This document shows, piece by piece, positions 43,505 through 51,529 of a stretch of 64,000 bases of DNA. A program made the position numbers and the translations under genes. Under the pieces are notes generated by a model. That model ran no database searches and had not been told where the DNA came from. It worked only from the letters and a program-made list of their open reading frames with translations. The first letter of the stretch is position 1. Every line of letters begins with the position of its first letter. The DNA comes from Arthrobacter sp. NicSoilB4 (GTDB lineage: Bacteria > Actinomycetota > Actinomycetes > Actinomycetales > Micrococcaceae). The stretch spans positions 248,001-312,000 of the forward strand of contig NZ_AP024653.1 in assembly GCF_019977335.1 (NCBI RefSeq). The letters run 5' to 3'.

Positions 43505-43972
43505 ATGAGTCGAGTCGTTTTCATGTGCGGCCCTGCCGGCGCAGGTAAATCCACCATCGCCCGGCAGCTGGAGGCTGCCGGAATGACCCGGCTCTCTGTC
43601 GAAAGAACCGCGTGGCAGATGGGACTGCGCGCCATGCCCCTCGGGGTGGAAAATCAACGCGAGATTGATGCAGCTCTCCGGGGTCGCCTGGTCGCCCTCG
43701 TCGAGTCAGGTGAAGACGTGGTTCTCGACTTCTCGTTCTGGTCGCTGGCCATGCGTGAGGACTACCGCCGTCTGCTCAGGCCCCTGGGAGTGGAGCCGGA
43801 GACCATCTATTTGGCCACGCCTCGAGACGAGGTGCTGGCCCGCATTCGTGCCCGGGGGGCAAACCACCCTGACGACTTCAGCTTGAGCGAGGAACTGGCG
43901 GCCGAGTACTTCGACCACTTCGAGGTTCCGACAGCGGACGAAAGACCATTGCGGGTCATAGCCGACTCGTAA
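43505..43972 (+). CDS. P-loop kinase-like ATPase (zeta-toxin/CPT-like fold)
   Basis: 155-aa protein: MSRVVFMCGPAGAGKSTIARQL (Walker A at 9-16), then a charged middle and DVVLDFSFWSLAMREDYRRL, the segment shared by AAA_33/zeta-like small kinases that phosphorylate antibiotics or sugars. ATG at 43505 is chosen because the fold begins there; the frame is open for another 10 codons upstream. Like its neighbour at 42897, it is lower in GC. No antitoxin-like partner is adjacent. Confidence 0.75.
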   Translation: MSRVVFMCGPAGAGKSTIARQLEAAGMTRLSVERTAWQMGLRAMPLGVENQREIDAALRGRLVALVESGEDVVLDFSFWSLAMREDYRRLLRPLGVEPETIYLATPRDEVLARIRARGANHPDDFSLSEELAAEYFDHFEVPTADERPLRVIADS

Positions 43973-44079
43973 ACGGTTCGCTTCGTGATCGAACGGCGGG
44001 CAAGGCATTCTGGCCGCAACTAGTCATGCAGAGGCAAGCCATTAGTCGCTCGCCTCTCAGGATCCTAGGCGAACCAAGG

Positions 44080-44664
44080 CTATGACGTCTTGGGCCGCGC
44101 GCGCACGTGCATCCGCTCGCCCTGCTGCCCGAACAGGCTGATGAACTCGACGGGTCTGCCGTCAGCGCTGGCGAACCAGTGCGGTGTGCGGGTGTCGAAT
44201 TCCGCGGCTTCGCCAGGGCGGAGTTCAAAGTCCTTGTCGCCCAGCACCAGGCGGAGCCGTCCGTTGAGGATGTAAAGCCACTCGTACCCCTCGTGAACCC
44301 GCGGGTCGGGCTCTGCCCCGCGGGCGTCGCCGTCGAGCACCATCTTGAAGGCCTGCAGTCCGCCGGGGCGGCGCGTGAGCGGAACAGCCGTCATGCCGGC
44401 GTGGGTGATGGGCTGCAAGTGGATTCTCGGGTCCCCGGTGGGCGGGGCGCCCACCAGATCATCGAGGGGGACACCGTACAGCCTCGCGAGGGGCAGCAGG
44501 AGCTCAAGGTTTGGCCTGCGCTGGCCGGATTCGAGGCGGGACAGGGTGCTCACCGACACGCCGGATGCGGAGGACACATCGCCGAGGGTGAGGTTCCGTT
44601 CCGTGCGGAGGGCCCGAAGCCGGGGGCCGACCGCCCCGAGCACATCGTCAAGTTCATCTGCCAT
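44080..44664 (-). CDS. XRE-family regulator with C-terminal cupin
   Basis: 194-aa regulator. The N-terminal HTH_3 domain (VGPRLRALRTERNLTLGDVSSASGVSVSTLSRLESGQRRPN at about 11-52, read in parts) is followed by a linker and a cupin_2 barrel (about 95-185: HEGYEWLYILNGRLRLVLGD and LRPGEAAEFDTRTPHWF). Cupin histidines are present, so it may sense a small ligand. ATG at 44664 is preferred; an in-frame ATG at 44688 falls inside the probable operator. Divergent from the FAD oxidoreductase, which it likely regulates. Confidence 0.9.
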   Translation of the reverse strand: MADELDDVLGAVGPRLRALRTERNLTLGDVSSASGVSVSTLSRLESGQRRPNLELLLPLARLYGVPLDDLVGAPPTGDPRIHLQPITHAGMTAVPLTRRPGGLQAFKMVLDGDARGAEPDPRVHEGYEWLYILNGRLRLVLGDKDFELRPGEAAEFDTRTPHWFASADGRPVEFISLFGQQGERMHVRARPKTS

Positions 44665-44673
44665 GCCCCCACT

Positions 44674-44688
44674 TTGCCATAACGGCAA
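44674..44688. promoter_or_regulatory. Probable operator in the XRE-cupin/oxidoreductase divergent region
   Basis: TTGCC-ATAAC-GGCAA is a perfect inverted repeat 9 nt upstream of the XRE start codon. A minus-strand TTGACA lies at 44696-44701. The position fits autorepression and control of the divergent flavoprotein gene. Confidence 0.5.
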
Positions 44689-44784
44689 TCATGTTTGTCA
44701 AAATTCGTTCATGCGGGGAAAGCTGGTGTAACCGCCCAAAGGCGCTGGCGGCGAACACTCAGGACGCGACGAAGGACAAACCAC

Positions 44785-45846
44785 ATGGACCCCACACGGT
44801 ATGACGTTGTAATAGTCGGCGGCGGCGCTGCGGGACTCAGCGCGGCCACGACGCTGGGCCGGGCGCTGCGCTCTGTGCTGGTCATCGATTCCGGAACTCC
44901 ACGCAACGCACCCGCGGCGGGTGTGCACGGGTACCTTTCAAGGGACGGAATGAACCCCCGGGAACTCCTGTCCATCGGACGCAGCGAAGTGCGCTCCTAC
45001 GGAGGAACGGTCATTGACGGCGATGCCGTTTCGGCACGTCGGACCCACGATGGATTCGAGGTGGTTCTCGGAGACGCCCGCCGGTTCTCCGGCAGGCGCC
45101 TCCTCGTCACCACCGGCCTGACAGACGGGCTGCCTCCCATCGACGGGCTGCGGGAGCAATGGGGAAAGGGCGTTGTGCACTGCCCCTACTGCCATGGCTG
45201 GGAAATCCGCGGGCAACGGATCGGGGTTCTGGGCACCGGCCCGCTGTCCGTCCACCAGGCACTGCTGTTCAGGCAGTGGTCCCAGGATGTCACCCTCTTC
45301 CTCAACGACAGTGTGGAGCCCACCGACGAGGAATGGGATAAGCTCGCCGCCCGGTCCATCACGGTCGTCGACGGGGCTGTGGCTTCCGTCGACGCGGTCG
45401 ACGGCGTCCTCACGGGGCTCACGCTCCGCCAGGGCACCTCGTTCGACGTCGAGGCCTTGGCTGTCGGAACACGGATGGAGGCCAGATCCGAGCTTCTGGA
45501 ATCACTCGGGCTAACGTCTCAGGTCCACCCGTCCGGGGCCGGAGACTTCATCGAGACCGACGCCATGGGTGCGACCGCCGTCCCCGGGGTGTACGCAGCG
45601 GGAAATGTCTCCAACCTCATGGCCCAAGTGATCACCGCCGCGGCCGAGGGGGTTATGGCCGGCGCAAGGATCAACGCCGACCTCATCGAAGAGGAAACCC
45701 GGTGGGCCGTTGAGGGGCACTTCGGACCCTTCTCGGCCACCGCGGAAGCAGCCGTCTCCAGCACCGTGCTGGACCACCGACGCCATGGCATCGATGATGG
45801 GCAGAACGCCGCCGGCCCGGGTCCTGCCACCACAGCAGGAAGATGA
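44785..45846 (+). CDS. NAD(P)/FAD-dependent oxidoreductase, thioredoxin reductase-like
   Basis: 353-aa two-dinucleotide-binding flavoprotein. N-terminal FAD motif YDVVIVGGGAAGLSAA (6-21); redox pair CPYC (C133, C136) in HCPYCHGWE; NADPH-domain GVLGTGPLSVHQA; C-terminal FAD motif GVYAAGNVSNLMAQVITAAAEG. Similar to TrxR-like enzymes lacking a dedicated thioredoxin. The C-terminus extends about 30 residues (DHRRHGIDDGQNAAGPGP). GAAGGACAAACCAC precedes the ATG. Followed by a methyltransferase gene 5 nt downstream. Confidence 0.9.
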   Translation: MDPTRYDVVIVGGGAAGLSAATTLGRALRSVLVIDSGTPRNAPAAGVHGYLSRDGMNPRELLSIGRSEVRSYGGTVIDGDAVSARRTHDGFEVVLGDARRFSGRRLLVTTGLTDGLPPIDGLREQWGKGVVHCPYCHGWEIRGQRIGVLGTGPLSVHQALLFRQWSQDVTLFLNDSVEPTDEEWDKLAARSITVVDGAVASVDAVDGVLTGLTLRQGTSFDVEALAVGTRMEARSELLESLGLTSQVHPSGAGDFIETDAMGATAVPGVYAAGNVSNLMAQVITAAAEGVMAGARINADLIEEETRWAVEGHFGPFSATAEAAVSSTVLDHRRHGIDDGQNAAGPGPATTAGR

Positions 45847-45851
45847 CGAGC

Positions 45852-46823
45852 ATGGATCACCAGCTCCACCAGACGCGGGACCACGACCACCGGCGGCCTG
45901 GCAGCCATGACCAGCACCGCGTCCTCGACCTCGATGCCGAAGTCTTCGGCGGGCACCTCGAAGCCGTCCTGGACCTGGCCGGGGTGCCAGCTGCGCGCAG
46001 CATCGTTGACCTTGGCGCCGGCACCGGCGCAGGCAGCCGGCTGCTGCGCGGGCGGTTCCCTGACGCCGCGGTGACGTGCGTCGACAACGACCCGCAGATG
46101 CTCGAGCTGCTGCGCGGGCAGGGCTTCGCCGCGGTCGAGTCCGACCTCGACGGCGGCTTCCCTGCACTCGCCGGGGCGCCGGCTGACCTGGTGTGGGCTT
46201 CGTCCTCGCTGCACCACGTCGCCCACCCTGCCCGGCTCCTGTCGGGGGTCCGCCGGGCACTTGCGCCGCGTGGGGTCCTGGTCGTCGTCGAGCTCGCCGC
46301 CCTGCCCCGATTCCTGAGTTATCCGCCCGATGCGCTGCTGGAGGAGCGCTGCCATGCCGCTGCGGCGGCCGAGGGGTGGAACCACCACCCGGACTGGACG
46401 CCGGTCATCGAGGCCGCCGGGTTCTGCGTCGCCCGGTCCGAGGTAGCAGCCGTCGCACCCGTGGCCGCGGCCGCGCGGGAGTACGCCCGGCAGTGGTTCG
46501 GGCGCTTCGCGCACCTGGCGGCCCTGACCGCGGACGACCGCGACGCCGTCGAGGACCTGCTGGAACGGTTCCCCGACGGCGTCGGGCTGGAACCCCGCGC
46601 CACCCGGACCGTCTGGGTGGCCACCCCAGATCAGGACCAGAAGCGGCCTGAGCACATCCCGACGCAGAACGGAACACCCAGGAGCCGGCACAACGCAGTT
46701 TCAGGGGCCAGCGGTCTGAGGCCCGTGCCCGGGGTGCGTCCAGAGAGTAGATTGTTCACATCCGCTGATCTTTCGGGGTCCGGCGGATCAACGCGACGGG
46801 CACGTGGACAAGGATCCGGATGA
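45852..46823 (+). CDS. Class I SAM-dependent methyltransferase with atypical C-terminal tail
   Basis: 323-aa protein. The start is histidine-rich (HQLHQTRDHDHRRPGSHDQH). SAM motifs: SIVDLGAGTGAGSRLL, VTCVDNDPQML, ADLVWASSSLHHVAHPARLL and LVVVELA. Residues after about 260 (VWVATPDQ) read like translated spacer (Ser/Arg/Gly-rich), suggesting the native stop was lost. ATG 45852 is favoured because GGAAG lies 9 nt before it; the ATG at 45843 overlaps the preceding stop but has almost no spacing. The 3' end overlaps the amidohydrolase start (ATGA). Confidence 0.82.
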   Translation: MDHQLHQTRDHDHRRPGSHDQHRVLDLDAEVFGGHLEAVLDLAGVPAARSIVDLGAGTGAGSRLLRGRFPDAAVTCVDNDPQMLELLRGQGFAAVESDLDGGFPALAGAPADLVWASSSLHHVAHPARLLSGVRRALAPRGVLVVVELAALPRFLSYPPDALLEERCHAAAAAEGWNHHPDWTPVIEAAGFCVARSEVAAVAPVAAAAREYARQWFGRFAHLAALTADDRDAVEDLLERFPDGVGLEPRATRTVWVATPDQDQKRPEHIPTQNGTPRSRHNAVSGASGLRPVPGVRPESRLFTSADLSGSGGSTRRARGQGSG

Positions 46824-47806
46824 GCCGGCCGTACCGCATCGACACACACCAGCACATCGTTCCGCCGGGCTACGCACACTGGATGCACGACAAGGGCATC
46901 CGGTCCGGCGGCTTAAGTCTGCCGTCGTGGTCCGAACGTTCAGCGATGAAGTTCATGGACAGGCACGACGTGCAGACCGGCATCCTGTCCCTGTCCACGC
47001 CCGGAGTGTATTTCGGGGACGCAGTGGAGACGCGGCAGTGGGCGCGGGAGGTCAACGAATACAGTGCCGGGGTGGTGGCCGGGCGGCCAGAGCGGTTTGG
47101 TTTCTTCGCGACCCTTACGCTGCCGGACGTGGAAGGTGCCCTCGCGGAAGCCCGGTACGCTCTGGACACCCTGCTCGCGGACGGAATCGTGCTGCTGGCC
47201 AACAACGACGGACGCTACCTGGGCGATCCGGGCTTCGAGCCTTTGCTGGAGTTTCTGCACCACCGCCGGGCCGTAGTGTTCATCCATCCCGGCGAACTGC
47301 CCGTGCCGGCGGTACCGGGCATACCCGCTTTCGCCGCGGATTTCCTGCTCGATACCACCCGCACTGCTCTCAGCCTGATCCTGTCCGGTGCGATGGAGAA
47401 GTATTCGGGAATCAAGTTCATCCTCGCCCACGCGGGCGGCTTCGTGCCTTACATCGCCTACAGGATCCTGCTGACGATGCTTAGCAATAGGGACCTGGCT
47501 CTCAGCGCGCTGGCGGCGCTGACCGATAAGGAGCAGTCCGTCCTGCGGCGGTTTTATTACGACGTCGCGCTGTCCGCCAGCCCGTCGGCGCTGCCCAGCC
47601 TGCTCGAGGTCGCCGATCCTGGCCGCATCACATACGGCACTGACTTCCCGTTTGCCCCGTCACCGGGGATCGATTTCCTGAACGCGCAGTACGAGCGTTA
47701 CCCGATGGCCACCTCCTTGCGCGCGTCGATAGACCGCGGCAATGCCGAGGCGCTGTTTCCCCGCCTCAAGCCTGCACAAGGCGCCGGCCCGGACCAAGCT
47801 ACGTAG
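46820..47806 (+). CDS. Amidohydrolase-2 family metalloenzyme (ACMSD-like decarboxylase/hydrolase)
   Basis: 328-aa TIM-barrel enzyme. The metal site is visible as HQH (H10, H12) in RIDTHQHIVPPGYAHWM, a histidine in VVFIHPGELP, another in KFILAHAGGFVPYIAYR, and the aspartate in TYGTDFPFAPSPG. This pattern matches amidohydrolase-2 proteins such as ACMSD and 6-methylsalicylate/resorcylate decarboxylases, so decarboxylation of an aromatic acid is plausible. AAGGATCCGG precedes the ATG. Fourth gene from the XRE-cupin locus; its 3' end overlaps the convergent lipoprotein gene by 8 bp. Confidence 0.85.
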   Translation: MSRPYRIDTHQHIVPPGYAHWMHDKGIRSGGLSLPSWSERSAMKFMDRHDVQTGILSLSTPGVYFGDAVETRQWAREVNEYSAGVVAGRPERFGFFATLTLPDVEGALAEARYALDTLLADGIVLLANNDGRYLGDPGFEPLLEFLHHRRAVVFIHPGELPVPAVPGIPAFAADFLLDTTRTALSLILSGAMEKYSGIKFILAHAGGFVPYIAYRILLTMLSNRDLALSALAALTDKEQSVLRRFYYDVALSASPSALPSLLEVADPGRITYGTDFPFAPSPGIDFLNAQYERYPMATSLRASIDRGNAEALFPRLKPAQGAGPDQAT

Positions 47807-48626
47807 AGGGAACGAGCCTGAAGACGTAGCGGGCGGCCGGGCCACTGCCGGGGTCCATCTTGAAATCTGCTCCCTCGGTGCCCAGCTGCACGGTCGCTTC
47901 AAAGATGTCCCCGTTGCAGTCAACCTGCACAGGGGCGAGACCTTCGTCGCCCGCCCAGGTGGATACGGACAACCCGGCCTTGGGTGGTCCCTCGCACAGG
48001 AAGTGCAGGTCGTAAGTGCCAGGTTCAGCAGAGGTCCCAAAGCCGGTGGGAGCATCCGAAGCAGTGAAACCACGCAGCTCTCCCTTGAGCTCGGGCTGCA
48101 GCTTCTGCGAAGCCCACTCGGACAAATCTTCCAGCGCTGACATCTGCGGGTCAGTATTGGGCCCGAGAGTAAGACCGGCTGCGGCCGGCCTCCCCGATGC
48201 CGGGACCGCACTGATGGTGATGGGACCGCCGGTATGCCTGAGGAATCGCTCCAGTGTGGCGTCGCACTTGAATTCCGTAGCCTCCGGAAGTCCCTCGTCG
48301 CCTCTGACAAACGTCAACCTGGCGCCGTACACGCCTGCGCAGGCGCCGGTGACCGTATAGTCCCCGGGGGCAAGGACCAGGGACAGCTTTCCAGCGGGCT
48401 CTGCTTCCGACGGCATACCGGGGTCCGTTGGCGATGCATCCAGCAGCCGGGCCACTTCATCGATGTTTTCCCCGAGCGTGCGGGGCGGCGCCGTAGCTTG
48501 TTGGGAAGATTGAGCCGGCCCCTCATCCGGGCTGCCATACTCGCACCCGGCCAGCGGGACAAGAAGTGCGGTCACAACAAACAGGACTCGTCCGTGCTGA
48601 GTCCGGATCCCCCCATGATCTGACAT
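47799..48626 (-). CDS. Putative lipoprotein, unknown function
   Basis: 275-aa secreted protein. The signal peptide ends in a lipobox LVPLAGC (C28), followed by an acidic/Ser-rich linker. The mature part contains two related beta-rich halves: LSLVLAPGDYTVTGACAG...FKCDATLE and GTYDLHFLCEGPPKAGLSV...VQVDCNGD. Each has a pair of cysteines and the pattern G-x-Y-x-[VL]-x-[AF]-x-C-x-G, so an internal duplication is likely. No known family. Single-gene unit, less GC-rich than its neighbours. Confidence 0.8.
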   Translation of the reverse strand: MSDHGGIRTQHGRVLFVVTALLVPLAGCEYGSPDEGPAQSSQQATAPPRTLGENIDEVARLLDASPTDPGMPSEAEPAGKLSLVLAPGDYTVTGACAGVYGARLTFVRGDEGLPEATEFKCDATLERFLRHTGGPITISAVPASGRPAAAGLTLGPNTDPQMSALEDLSEWASQKLQPELKGELRGFTASDAPTGFGTSAEPGTYDLHFLCEGPPKAGLSVSTWAGDEGLAPVQVDCNGDIFEATVQLGTEGADFKMDPGSGPAARYVFRLVPST

Positions 48627-48705
48627 GCCCTGAGTCTAATCTCCGGGATTTCCAGCCAACCAGGGGTACACAAGCGCGCGCCGACCATTTACGCAAGGTC
48701 GCCGC

Positions 48706-48719
48706 GTGACCTTTGGCCC
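48706..48719 (+). promoter_or_regulatory. DosR/DevR-like box upstream of P-type ATPase
   Basis: GTGACCTTTGGCCC lies 93 nt before the ATPase start, within a 186-bp gap. It matches GGGACnnnnGnCCC at all but one position (T for G at position 2). Confidence 0.4.
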
Positions 48720-48812
48720 TAACCAGCCGCAACGACCGGGAGCACTCTCGACCCATGAGCTACCTGACCGGGGCCGGTTTACGGTGCTGCGCCTGAGCGG
48801 CCCCAGGCAGCA

Positions 48813-51497
48813 GTGACGCCCGGGCTACCCGCCGGCGGGCCGGCCTCCGGGGCAGTCAGCGCCGCGCCGGGCCTGAGCTCGGCGGAGGCTGCCCGGAGGC
48901 TGCAGCAGTTCGGGGCAAACTCGCTGCCCGCCAGCCGGCCGGTCCCCGGCTGGCGGAGGCTGCTGGCCGAAATGACCCACTTTTTTGCCATCATGCTCTG
49001 GGGCGCCGCCGTGCTGGCCTACATGGCCGGAATGCCGCAGCTGGCCGTCGCGATCGTCATCGTGGTCCTGGTCAACGGGGTGTTCGCCTACATCCAGCAG
49101 GAGCGGGCCCAGCATGCGGCCTCCAAGCTCCGCGAACTGCTGCCGGCCATGGTCTCGGTCCGCCGGGACGGCCGGACCGTCAAAGTCCACACCACCGAAC
49201 TGGTCCCGGACGATGCCGTGCTGCTGCTGGCCGGGGACCGGATTCCGGCGGACCTCCGCCTGGTTCTGGCCGCCGGGTGCTCAGTGGACGAGTCGATGCT
49301 CACCGGCGAAAGCGAAGCCGTCACCAAGGCGCCGGGGGACACCGTTTTTGGCGGGACCTTCCTGGTCAACGGCGAGGCAGAGGGCATTGTCTCGGTCACC
49401 GGCGGCGGCACCAGGCTCGCAGAGATCGCCGCCCTGACCGGCAGGGTTGAGGCGCCCCCCACGCCGCTGGCACTGGAGCTGCAACGCATTGTCCGCATCA
49501 CCGCAACGATGGCCCTGGGCATCGGCGTGCTGTTCTTTGTGCTCTCGCTGCTGGTCGGGATTTCCTGGCGCGACGCGTTCCTCTTCGCGATCGGGGTCGC
49601 AGTGGCGCTGGTGCCCGAAGGCCTGCTGCCCACAGTGACGCTGTCCCTGGCCGTCGGGGCGCAGCGGATGGCCCAGCGCAACGCGCTGGTCCGGAACCTG
49701 GAGGCCGTGGAGACCCTCGGCTCCACCACCTTCATCTGCACCGACAAGACCGGCACACTGACGCAGAACCGGATGAACGCCGTCGAGGTCTGGACCCCGG
49801 CCGGCCTGGTCAGCGTCATCGGCGCGGGCTACGGGCCGGAGGCTGAGGTCACGGGTCCGGGAGCCGCCGAGGCGCGGCATCTCAGCACCGCAGCGGTGGC
49901 CGCCTCGAAAGGGCGCGCGGTGCTCCACGGCGGTCAATGGATCGCCGAGGGCGACCCGATGGAGGCCGCCATCGATGCGCTCGCGGCAAGGCTGGCGGGC
50001 GCGGGGCAAACACCGGGGCAGGAGCCCGGCGAGCCGGAGCCGTCCCAGCGCTTTGCCTTCGACCCGCGCCGACTGCGGGAATCCGCAATCGTCGGCACCA
50101 CCCTGTACGTCAAGGGGGCGCCGGAGTCGGTGATCCCGCTGTGCACCCACGGCAGCGGGGACGGCGCGGAGGACGACGGCGGGGCGGCGGGCGCCGCGCG
50201 GGCGCGGGCCCAAGTCGACCAGATGGCCTCGCACGGGCTCCGGGTCCTCGCCGTCGCGCAGCGCACCCTGCCCGCGCCGCCCGGGCCCGGCGTCCAGCTC
50301 GAAGAGATCGAGAGCGGCCTGATGCTGCTGGGGCTGATTGGCCTCCACGACCCGCCCCGGGCAGAGGTCCGGCTGGCGCTCGAGGCCGCCCGCGGGGCCG
50401 GCATCAAGGTGGCCATGGTCACCGGCGACCACGCGTTCACGGCGGCTGCCATCGCCCGGGAGACCGGGCTGCTCGGTTCACCCGAGCTGGTGCTGGAGGG
50501 ACACAACCTGCCCGAGGACGACGCCGTCCTGGCGGCGCTGCTGGACCGCGACGGCGTCGTGGTCAGCCGCGTCACCCCGGAACAGAAACTCCGGGTGGCC
50601 CGGCTGCTCCAGCACCGCGGCCACGTAGTGGCGATGACCGGCGACGGCGTCAACGACGGACCGGCCCTCCAGCAGGCGGACATCGGCGTGGCCATGGGGC
50701 TCAGCGGCACGGACGTGGCCCGGGAGGCGGCAGACCTTGTGCTGCTCGACGACGACTTCGCCACCATCATCGCCGCGGTGGAGCAGGGCCGCGCCACGTA
50801 CGCGAACATCCGGCGCTTCCTGACCTACCACCTGACGGACAACGTCGCCGAACTCACCCCCTTCGTGATCTGGGCGCTGTCCGGCGGGCGGTTCCCGCTG
50901 GCGCTCAGCGTGCTGCAGATCCTGGCGCTCGACATCGGCACTGACCTGCTCCCGGCGCTGGCCCTGGGCAGCGAGGCCCCGAGCAAGGGAACGCTGAAGC
51001 GGCCGCCGGAACGGAGGCACCTGATGGACAAGGCGCTGATGTTCCGGGTGTTCGGGCTGTTGGGCCCGGTGGAGGCACTCTTCGAGATGACGGCGTACAC
51101 GGCCGTGCTGCTCGGCGCCGGCTGGACGCCCGGGGCCGAGTTGCCGCCGTCGGACGTGCTGATGGCAGCCTCCGGCGCCGCGTTCACCACCGTGGTCCTG
51201 GCCCAGCTGGCGAATGCCTTCGCCTGCCGCAGCGCCTCCGTGCCGCCGTGGCGGCTCGGCTGGTTCAGCAACCGTCTGCTGGTCTGGGCGGTGCTGGCCG
51301 AACTGGGGCTGCTTGCGGTGTTCCTGTTCCTCGGGCCGGTGGCCACCTTGCTGGGCCACGCCCCGCCGTCGCCCGGCGGGCTGGTCGTGGCGCTCGCCGC
51401 CATTCCCGGGGTGCTGGTCGCGGACTGGCTGTACAAGATCGTGAGGCACCGCCGGGCCGGGCAGGCCACGCCGGCCACAAAGGACCAAAGACTCTGA
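48813..51497 (+). CDS. Cation-transporting P-type ATPase (P2-like, CtpF-type)
   Basis: 894-aa ATPase. It has an N-terminal cation-ATPase domain (SSAEAARRLQQFGANSLP), actuator TGES in DESMLTGESEAV, the M4 motif VPEGLLPT (P2 ATPases: Ca2+ or Na+/K+ type), phosphorylated aspartate in CTDKTGT (D311), TGDGVND, and six C-terminal helices. Resembles mycobacterial CtpF. GTG start at 48813 with only AGGCAGCA before it, so a longer leader cannot be excluded. Followed by ppsA after 32 nt. Confidence 0.9.
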   Translation: MTPGLPAGGPASGAVSAAPGLSSAEAARRLQQFGANSLPASRPVPGWRRLLAEMTHFFAIMLWGAAVLAYMAGMPQLAVAIVIVVLVNGVFAYIQQERAQHAASKLRELLPAMVSVRRDGRTVKVHTTELVPDDAVLLLAGDRIPADLRLVLAAGCSVDESMLTGESEAVTKAPGDTVFGGTFLVNGEAEGIVSVTGGGTRLAEIAALTGRVEAPPTPLALELQRIVRITATMALGIGVLFFVLSLLVGISWRDAFLFAIGVAVALVPEGLLPTVTLSLAVGAQRMAQRNALVRNLEAVETLGSTTFICTDKTGTLTQNRMNAVEVWTPAGLVSVIGAGYGPEAEVTGPGAAEARHLSTAAVAASKGRAVLHGGQWIAEGDPMEAAIDALAARLAGAGQTPGQEPGEPEPSQRFAFDPRRLRESAIVGTTLYVKGAPESVIPLCTHGSGDGAEDDGGAAGAARARAQVDQMASHGLRVLAVAQRTLPAPPGPGVQLEEIESGLMLLGLIGLHDPPRAEVRLALEAARGAGIKVAMVTGDHAFTAAAIARETGLLGSPELVLEGHNLPEDDAVLAALLDRDGVVVSRVTPEQKLRVARLLQHRGHVVAMTGDGVNDGPALQQADIGVAMGLSGTDVAREAADLVLLDDDFATIIAAVEQGRATYANIRRFLTYHLTDNVAELTPFVIWALSGGRFPLALSVLQILALDIGTDLLPALALGSEAPSKGTLKRPPERRHLMDKALMFRVFGLLGPVEALFEMTAYTAVLLGAGWTPGAELPPSDVLMAASGAAFTTVVLAQLANAFACRSASVPPWRLGWFSNRLLVWAVLAELGLLAVFLFLGPVATLLGHAPPSPGGLVVALAAIPGVLVADWLYKIVRHRRAGQATPATKDQRL
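51481..51494 (+). promoter_or_regulatory. Degenerate DosR-like box upstream of ppsA
   Basis: AGGACCAAAGACTC overlaps the last codons of the P-type ATPase gene and ends 35 nt before the ppsA ATG, the same spacing as the narG box. It agrees with the universal-stress box (GGGACCAAAGCCCC) at 11 of 14 positions. May be chance. Confidence 0.25.
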
Positions 51498-51529
51498 CCG
51501 CGGACAGCCCGCCGCCACAGGATGGGTGC

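Noticed and set aside
44030..44071. Candidate terminator between the kinase-like and XRE-cupin genes
   Set aside because: Only 5-6 bp stems (AGAGGC/GCCTCT, CGCCT/AGGCG) with long loops; too weak to call.
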